A stretch of 11,348 nt of DNA from Acidobacteriota bacterium. Lineage in GTDB: Bacteria; Acidobacteriota; Terriglobia; Terriglobales; Acidobacteriaceae. The notes below the pieces were generated by a model. It was not told the origin of the DNA, ran no database searches, and saw nothing but the letters and a program-made list of their open reading frames with translations. This document shows positions 7,720 through 11,348 of the stretch, piece by piece. The stretch is from positions 1 through 11,348 of the forward strand of contig JAJZDL010000085.1 of NCBI GenBank assembly GCA_021851465.1, in the 5' to 3' direction. How positions within the stretch are numbered: the stretch's first letter is position 1; every line of letters starts with the position of its first letter. The position numbers were made by a program, and so were the translations under genes.

Positions 7720-8970
7720 TCATATCGAGCTCATGTTGTGCAGAAACTCCTGGTTGTTGCGCGTCTTGGAGAGCTTGTCGGTCAGCAGCTCCATCGCCTC
7801 GACCGGGGAGAGCGGGTTGAGCACCTTGCGCAGGATCCACGTCCGTTGCAGCTCGTCCTTCGGAATCAGCAGTTCTTCCTTGCGCGTCCCGGAGCGCTGA
7901 ATGTCGATCGCCGGGAAGACGCGCTTGTCCACCAGCTTGCGGTCGAGGATGACCTCCATGTTGCCCGTTCCCTTGAACTCCTCGAAGATGACCTCGTCCA
8001 TGCGCGATCCGGTATCGACCAGGGCCGTCGCGATAATCGTCAGTGAACCGCCTTCCTCGATATTGCGCGCCGCGCCGAAGAACCGCTTCGGGCGTTGCAG
8101 CGCATTCGAGTCCACGCCGCCGGAGAGGACTTTGCCGCTCGGCGGAACGATCGTGTTGTAGGCGCGCGCCAGGCGCGTGATCGAGTCCAGCAGAATCACC
8201 ACGTCGCGCTTGTGCTCCACCAGGCGCTTGGCCTTCTCGATCACCATCTCGGCCACCTGGACGTGGCGCGCGGCCGGCTCGTCGAAGGTGGAGCTGATGA
8301 CCTCGCCCTTCACGCTGCGCTGCATGTCCGTGACCTCTTCCGGCCGTTCGTCGATCAGCAACACAATCAGCACGATCTCCGGGTGGTTGGTGGTGACGGA
8401 GTTGGCGATCGACTGCAACAGCATCGTCTTGCCGGTGCGCGGCGGCGCCACGATCAGGCCGCGCTGCCCCTTGCCCACCGGGGTCAGCAGATCCATCACG
8501 CGCCCCGAGAGGTGCTCGCGGTCGGTCTCCATCTTCACCCGCTCCTCGGCGTACAGCGGAGTCAGGTTGTCGAAGAGGATCTTGTTGCGCGTCTCCTCCG
8601 GCGACTCGAAGTTGATGGCCTCGATCTTCACCAGCGCAAAGTATTTTTCGCCCTCGTGCGGCGGGCGCACGTTGCCGCTGATCGTGTCGCCGGTCTTCAG
8701 GTCGAACTTGCGAATCTGCGAGGGCGAAACATAGATGTCGTCCGGGCCGGGCAGGTAGTTGTAGTCGGGCGAGCGCAGAAAACCGTAGCCGTCGGGCAGG
8801 ATTTCCAGCACACCTTCGGCAAAGATGTGGCCCTCTTTTTCGCTCTGTGCCTGGAGGATCTTGAAGATCAGATCCTGCTTGCGGAGGCCGCTGGTTCCGG
8901 CAATGTCGAAGCTGCGCGCCAGCTTGGTTAGCTCGGCGATGTTGTGCTCTTTGAGTTCGGAAATTGTCAT
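7720..8970 (-). CDS. rho: Transcription termination factor Rho
   Basis: This 416-residue protein is a full-length Rho, the hexameric RNA-dependent ATPase that binds C-rich RNA and releases RNA polymerase. E. coli Rho is 419 residues. The N-terminal helical part (1-48) is followed by the OB-fold RNA-binding domain with GYGFLRS at 61-67. The ATPase core shows Walker A APPRTGKT at 175-182 (Lys181), [10 protein letters not shown] at 207-216, Walker [11 protein letters not shown] at 257-266 (Asp262) and the Q-loop region SGGVDSNAL at 283-291. The C-terminus GTRKEELLI and [12 protein letters not shown] is standard. The ATG at 8970 follows CCAGGTAAACG, giving an AGG ribosome-binding site. No insertion is present in the N-terminal domain, unlike some high-GC Rho proteins. 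It converges with the lyase gene and lies 208 bp downstream of rpoZ on the same strand. Confidence 0.98.
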   Translation of the reverse strand: MTISELKEHNIAELTKLARSFDIAGTSGLRKQDLIFKILQAQSEKEGHIFAEGVLEILPDGYGFLRSPDYNYLPGPDDIYVSPSQIRKFDLKTGDTISGNVRPPHEGEKYFALVKIEAINFESPEETRNKILFDNLTPLYAEERVKMETDREHLSGRVMDLLTPVGKGQRGLIVAPPRTGKTMLLQSIANSVTTNHPEIVLIVLLIDERPEEVTDMQRSVKGEVISSTFDEPAARHVQVAEMVIEKAKRLVEHKRDVVILLDSITRLARAYNTIVPPSGKVLSGGVDSNALQRPKRFFGAARNIEEGGSLTIIATALVDTGSRMDEVIFEEFKGTGNMEVILDRKLVDKRVFPAIDIQRSGTRKEELLIPKDELQRTWILRKVLNPLSPVEAMELLTDKLSKTRNNQEFLHNMSSI

Positions 8971-8980
8971 CGTTTACCTG

Positions 8981-9060
8981 GATTTTTCGGGGGGATTTGA
9001 TGCTGAGGAGGGAGGTGCCGGAGGGAAACGCTTGCAGAAATCTACTCTTGAATTTGAAGA
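8981..9060 (-). promoter_or_regulatory. rho: C-rich, G-poor rho leader (possible rut site)
   Basis: In the minus-strand message, the 50 bases from 9030 down to 8981 contain 24 C and 5 G, and 8971-9060 contain 31 C and 13 G. This composition lies directly ahead of the rho start codon, in the otherwise C/G-balanced window. Such C>G bubbles are what Rho loads on, so it may mediate autoregulation by premature termination. The composition is seen; the function is inferred. Confidence 0.45.
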
Positions 9061-9105
9061 AGAGGGGCCGTGCGGAGTGCCGGTGCAGCTTACGCCATGC
9101 TATAA

Positions 9106-9135
9106 ATTATACACTTTGCGGAGGGGTCGATGCAG
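9106..9135 (-). promoter_or_regulatory. rho: Candidate rho promoter
   Basis: A perfect TATAAT reads on the minus strand (9111 to 9106). The best -35 at 17-18 bp is poor (TGCATC or CTGCAT). Transcription starting near 9099 would give a leader of about 130 nt before the rho ATG, containing the C-rich stretch. Confidence 0.5.
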
Positions 9136-9178
9136 AAGGAGTTTGCTCTGCGGCGCACAGCCGCTGCAACCGCGCGGT

Positions 9179-9394
9179 TTAGGCCGCGCGGCGTTCCTCA
9201 AGGCTATCCACGCCCGTCTCGGCAGCGACATCCATGGGAATCGTGTCCTTGAAGCGATCCAGCACTTCGTTGGTGGTGTCCTGCAAGCGGGTGTTGGGCT
9301 TGTGCAGTTTGCGCGTCGCCTTCGAGGCAAGCTGGCACAGCTCGTAGCGGTTGGTAACGTGGGTCAGTGCTCCAAAAATTAGGTCTGAGCGCAT
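9179..9394 (-). CDS. rpoZ: DNA-directed RNA polymerase omega subunit
   Basis: This is a 71-residue omega subunit, the small RNA polymerase chaperone that clamps the beta-prime subunit C-terminus. The core NRYELCQLASKATRKLHKP (residues 14-32) carries the conserved R-(YF)-EL...A...A pattern of omega. The MRSDLIFGALTHVT start and the run LQDTTNEVLDRF resemble acidobacterial omega proteins as I know them. The ATG at 9394 is preceded by AAAGGAAATAGAACA, a good ribosome-binding site. The frame stays open for a further 71 codons upstream to 9607, but that part is AT-rich, non-conserved and lacks a site, so it was not used. It lies between comM and rho, all on the minus strand. The usual gmk neighbour is not next to it here. 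Confidence 0.9.
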   Translation of the reverse strand: MRSDLIFGALTHVTNRYELCQLASKATRKLHKPNTRLQDTTNEVLDRFKDTIPMDVAAETGVDSLEERRAA

Positions 9395-9634
9395 TGTTCT
9401 ATTTCCTTTCATTTCGCGGCAGTTGAGGCGCAAAGTCGTGCCTGCGTAATCGACTTCCTTCAGATTGCTTCGGCCTGCCGACGCCATCCGCGATGCTTCA
9501 ATTTGCCAGAATTTCAATCGTAATAATGTTGCAACGGACACTGCGAATATCGTGGGAGTTACATCACAACTATTGTTAGATGCCGGATAATAGGACTGCG
9601 ACACCATTCAACTTGAACTTTATTTTCAAAGCGC

Positions 9635-9661
9635 CGCCCAAGACACAAATCCTCTTGGGCG
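9635..9661 (-). terminator. 9-bp hairpin, possible terminator or processing site
   Basis: CGCCCAAGA and TCTTGGGCG form a perfect 9-bp stem (9635-9643 with 9653-9661) around a 9-nt loop. On the minus strand the stem is followed by GGCGCTTTGAAAATA, with only a short T-run, so termination would be weak. With one bulged base the stem extends further. Confidence 0.4.
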
Positions 9662-9822
9662 CAGAGATCGCGCTCCTTTGAATCGATACCTGTATTTCAT
9701 GCAATCCGGAGCAGTCGGCGCTCCAGTGTAAGAACAGATCTGATGCGAGCAGCCGATCCACACAGCCAGTCTAAAGATCTCTTGCTGAAAGGATCACCCT
9801 GCAACAACTTGCTACAAAAGTA

Positions 9823-9851
9823 AGGATAGACGGTCTGGCCGTTCGAGTCAA
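9823..9851 (-). promoter_or_regulatory. Sigma70-like promoter in the comM-rpoZ gap
   Basis: On the minus strand TTGACT (9851 to 9846) is followed after exactly 17 bp by TATCCT (9828 to 9823): five and four of six consensus bases. The transcript would start near 9816. It could be a distant rpoZ promoter with a leader of about 420 nt, or drive an untranslated RNA ending at the 9635-9661 hairpin. Confidence 0.45.
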
Positions 9852-9882
9852 TACTTATTTTGGGAAGTTGGAAAAATAAATA

Positions 9883-9896
9883 TTCCATTAATGGAA
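9883..9896. promoter_or_regulatory. Perfect 14-bp palindrome
   Basis: TTCCATTAATGGAA is a perfect palindrome. It lies about 30 bp upstream of the -35 of the candidate promoter at 9823-9851, a common place for a regulator site. It may also be chance in AT-rich sequence. Confidence 0.3.
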
Positions 9897-10000
9897 ATTC
9901 GCTGCCGCGCACAGATCTACCAGACCACCTTGCCGACGTACACCCATGTGCAATTGAGTCTAAAAATCCATTATCAGAATCAGAATCAATCTTTTGCGAT

Positions 10001-11348
10001 CTATGCCCAGTAGCTTCGGTCGAGCGTACGGTACTGGATTGCCTCGGCGATATGCTTGACGGCAATATCCTGCTCGGTATCGAGATTGGCAATAGTACGC
10101 GCCACTTTAAGGATACGGTCGTGGGCGCGGGCACTCAGCCCCTGCTGCTGCATGGCGCGCTCCAGCAGCCGTTCCGCGTCGGTGGAGAGCTCGCAGTGCG
10201 TACGAATCTGCTGCGTGTTCATCTGCGAGTTGGAGAAGATCGGCTTGGCGGCGCGGGCGCTGCCTTTGTTGCGCGCGGCATCGCCCGCAGCCGGCTGGGC
10301 AAAGCGAACGTGCTGCCGCTCCCGAGCGGCCAGCACGCGCGCGCGGATCTCCGCCGAACCCTCCGCCGAAGCGCCCCCGCGCAGCTCCTTGTACTGCACC
10401 GCCGGGACCTCGATATGGATGTCGATCCGGTCCAGCAGCGGCCCACTCACCTTGCTGACGTAGCGCTGGATCATCGGCGGCGTACACATGCACTCGCGCG
10501 ATTTGTCGTTGAAGTAGCCGCACGGACAGGGGTTCATCGCGGCGGCCAGCATAAAGCGCGCCGGAAAGCTGAGGCTCATCGCTGCGCGCGAGATCGTCAC
10601 CGTGCCGTCTTCCAGCGGCTGCCGCAGGACCTCGAGGACGTTGCGCGGGAACTCCGGCAGCTCGTCCAGAAAGAGCAGCCCGTTGTGGGCCAGCGAGACC
10701 TCGCCGGGCCGCGGAATCATGCCTCCGCCGATCAGCCCGGCATCGGAGATGGTGTGGTGCGGCGCGCGAAAGGGACGATGCGTCACCAGCCCGCGGTCGG
10801 CGTCCAGCACTCCCGCAACCGAGTGGATCTTGGTCGTCTCCAGGGCCTCTTCGAAGCGCAGCGGGGCCAGGATCGACGGCAACCGCTTGGCCAGCATCGT
10901 CTTGCCGGAGCCGGGCGGCCCGATCATCAAAATGTTGTGCCCTCCGGCTGCCGCAACCTCCAGCGCGCGCTTCGCCACCTGCTGTCCGCGCACGTCCTTG
11001 AAGTCATACGGAAAGTGCTCCAACTCGTCGAGCAGGCTGGCGGCCTCGATGCGCAGAGGCCTCGCGTCGATGCCCCCCATCGCCGCGGAGTTGAGCAGCT
11101 CTCGCACCTCGGTGAGCGTCTGCACGGGATAGACATTCACCCCCTCGACCACCGCCGCCTCCCGCGCGTTCGAGGCCGGAATGACCAGGTTCTTCACCCC
11201 CGCGGCGCGCGCGGCAATGGCGATCGGCAACATTCCCTGCACCGCGCGCAGCGTCCCGTCCAGGCCAAGCTCGCCGACCAGCAGAAAGTTGGAGATGTCT
11301 TTGATCTGCAGCCCGCCGTACGCTCCCAGAATGCCGATGGCGATGGGC
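10001..11348 (-). CDS. comM: ComM/YifB family Mg-chelatase-like AAA+ ATPase, 5' end cut by window edge
   Basis: This is a ComM/YifB protein. In Vibrio cholerae, ComM is a hexameric helicase that promotes branch migration when transformed DNA is integrated. The last 448 residues are visible, and the frame runs on past 11348; the family is about 500 long. The start shows the tail of the ChlI-type N-terminal domain ([20 protein letters not shown] at about 25-44). The AAA+ module has Walker A GPPGSGKT at 143-150, Walker B LLFLDE at 224-229 and a Cys motif CPCGYF...CMC with Cys at 274, 276, 286 and 288. The C-terminal Mg-chelatase domain has [18 protein letters not shown] at 403-420 and ends [18 protein letters not shown] at 11242 is internal, not the start. 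Residues about 348-368 form a low-complexity Ala-rich linker before the C-terminal domain. Confidence 0.95.
   Translation of the reverse strand, partial: PIAIGILGAYGGLQIKDISNFLLVGELGLDGTLRAVQGMLPIAIAARAAGVKNLVIPASNAREAAVVEGVNVYPVQTLTEVRELLNSAAMGGIDARPLRIEAASLLDELEHFPYDFKDVRGQQVAKRALEVAAAGGHNILMIGPPGSGKTMLAKRLPSILAPLRFEEALETTKIHSVAGVLDADRGLVTHRPFRAPHHTISDAGLIGGGMIPRPGEVSLAHNGLLFLDELPEFPRNVLEVLRQPLEDGTVTISRAAMSLSFPARFMLAAAMNPCPCGYFNDKSRECMCTPPMIQRYVSKVSGPLLDRIDIHIEVPAVQYKELRGGASAEGSAEIRARVLAARERQHVRFAQPAAGDAARNKGSARAAKPIFSNSQMNTQQIRTHCELSTDAERLLERAMQQQGLSARAHDRILKVARTIANLDTEQDIAVKHIAEAIQYRTLDRSYWA

Larger units (their letters stand above)
9395..10000. other. AT-richer 606-bp intergenic region between comM and rpoZ
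   Basis: I find no convincing protein gene. Base composition drops clearly compared with the flanking genes. Visible elements are a tandem ATCAGAATCAGAATCAATC tract near 9972-9991, a 14-bp palindrome (9883-9896), a sigma70-like minus-strand promoter (9823-9851) and a hairpin (9635-9661). The last 200 bp (9395-9600) should hold the rpoZ leader and promoter, but no clear -35/-10 pair stands out. Confidence 0.6.

Noticed and set aside
8095..8931. 278-codon plus-strand frame opposite rho
   Set aside because: Antisense shadow of a fully conserved Rho protein, with a His/Arg/Val-rich product and no recognisable motif.
9142..9179. Short inverted repeats after rpoZ (5-bp GCGGC/GCCGC and the AACCGCGCGGTT palindrome) as an rpoZ terminator
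   Set aside because: The stems are short and no U-run follows on the minus strand, so an intrinsic terminator is not supported.
9395..9607. 71-codon N-terminal extension of the omega subunit
   Set aside because: It is AT-rich and unlike the family, while a good ribosome-binding site lies directly before the ATG at 9394.
9576..9761. 61-codon minus-strand frame starting with GTG
   Set aside because: No ribosome-binding site, no motif, and it runs through the 9635-9661 hairpin. A real small protein cannot be excluded but is not supported.
9697..10134. 145-codon minus-strand frame overlapping the comM 3' end
   Set aside because: Half lies out of frame inside comM. The rest has no ribosome-binding site at its internal ATG (9888) and no recognisable motif.
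1..11348. CRISPR array, tRNA/rRNA, insertion sequence, phage or defence system
   Set aside because: I found no spaced short repeats, no cloverleaf-like sequence, and no transposase, integrase or defence-type protein on either strand.

Overview
This is a GC-rich bacterial window with dense, mostly minus-strand genes. The best guess for the source is an acidobacterium of the Terriglobus/Granulicella/Edaphobacter type. That is an inference from the style of the RNA polymerase omega subunit, the rho and comM housekeeping genes, and a plant-polysaccharide locus whose lyase carries ASH-type 'choice-of-anchor D' domains. No 16S or other decisive marker is present.

Layout. Positions 1-394 (minus) hold the N-terminal part of a diacylglycerol/lipid kinase that runs off the left edge. 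Positions 479-1252 (minus) encode a YceH/DUF480 protein. Positions 1394-4072 (minus) encode a Tat-exported GH2 glycoside hydrolase. A 319-bp divergent intergenic region (4073-4391) holds back-to-back promoter-like elements and a perfect 16-bp inverted repeat. Positions 4392-7613 (plus) encode a large lipoprotein-like PL4 rhamnogalacturonan lyase with three N-terminal ASH-like repeats. A strong hairpin terminator (7646-7680) follows in the gap before rho, which converges from the other strand. Positions 7720-8970 (minus) encode Rho, preceded by a TATAAT promoter and a C-rich, G-poor leader. Positions 9179-9394 (minus) encode the omega subunit (rpoZ). Positions 9395-10000 are AT-richer with no convincing protein gene, but hold a sigma70-like promoter, a 14-bp palindrome and a hairpin. 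Positions 10001-11348 (minus) encode most of a ComM/YifB-type AAA+ protein that runs off the right edge.

How the genes fit together. The divergent GH2 and PL4 genes look like a small pectin (rhamnogalacturonan-I) utilisation pair. The lyase would cut the backbone at the cell surface and the GH2 enzyme would remove beta-linked side-chain sugars in the periplasm. The remaining genes are housekeeping: transcription (rho, rpoZ), DNA processing or natural transformation (comM), and lipid phosphorylation.

I see no CRISPR array, transposase, tRNA, rRNA, phage gene or toxin-antitoxin pair. The most interesting signals are the lyase architecture with its shared inverted-repeat control region, the putative rut-like Rho leader, and a possible untranslated transcription unit between comM and rpoZ.
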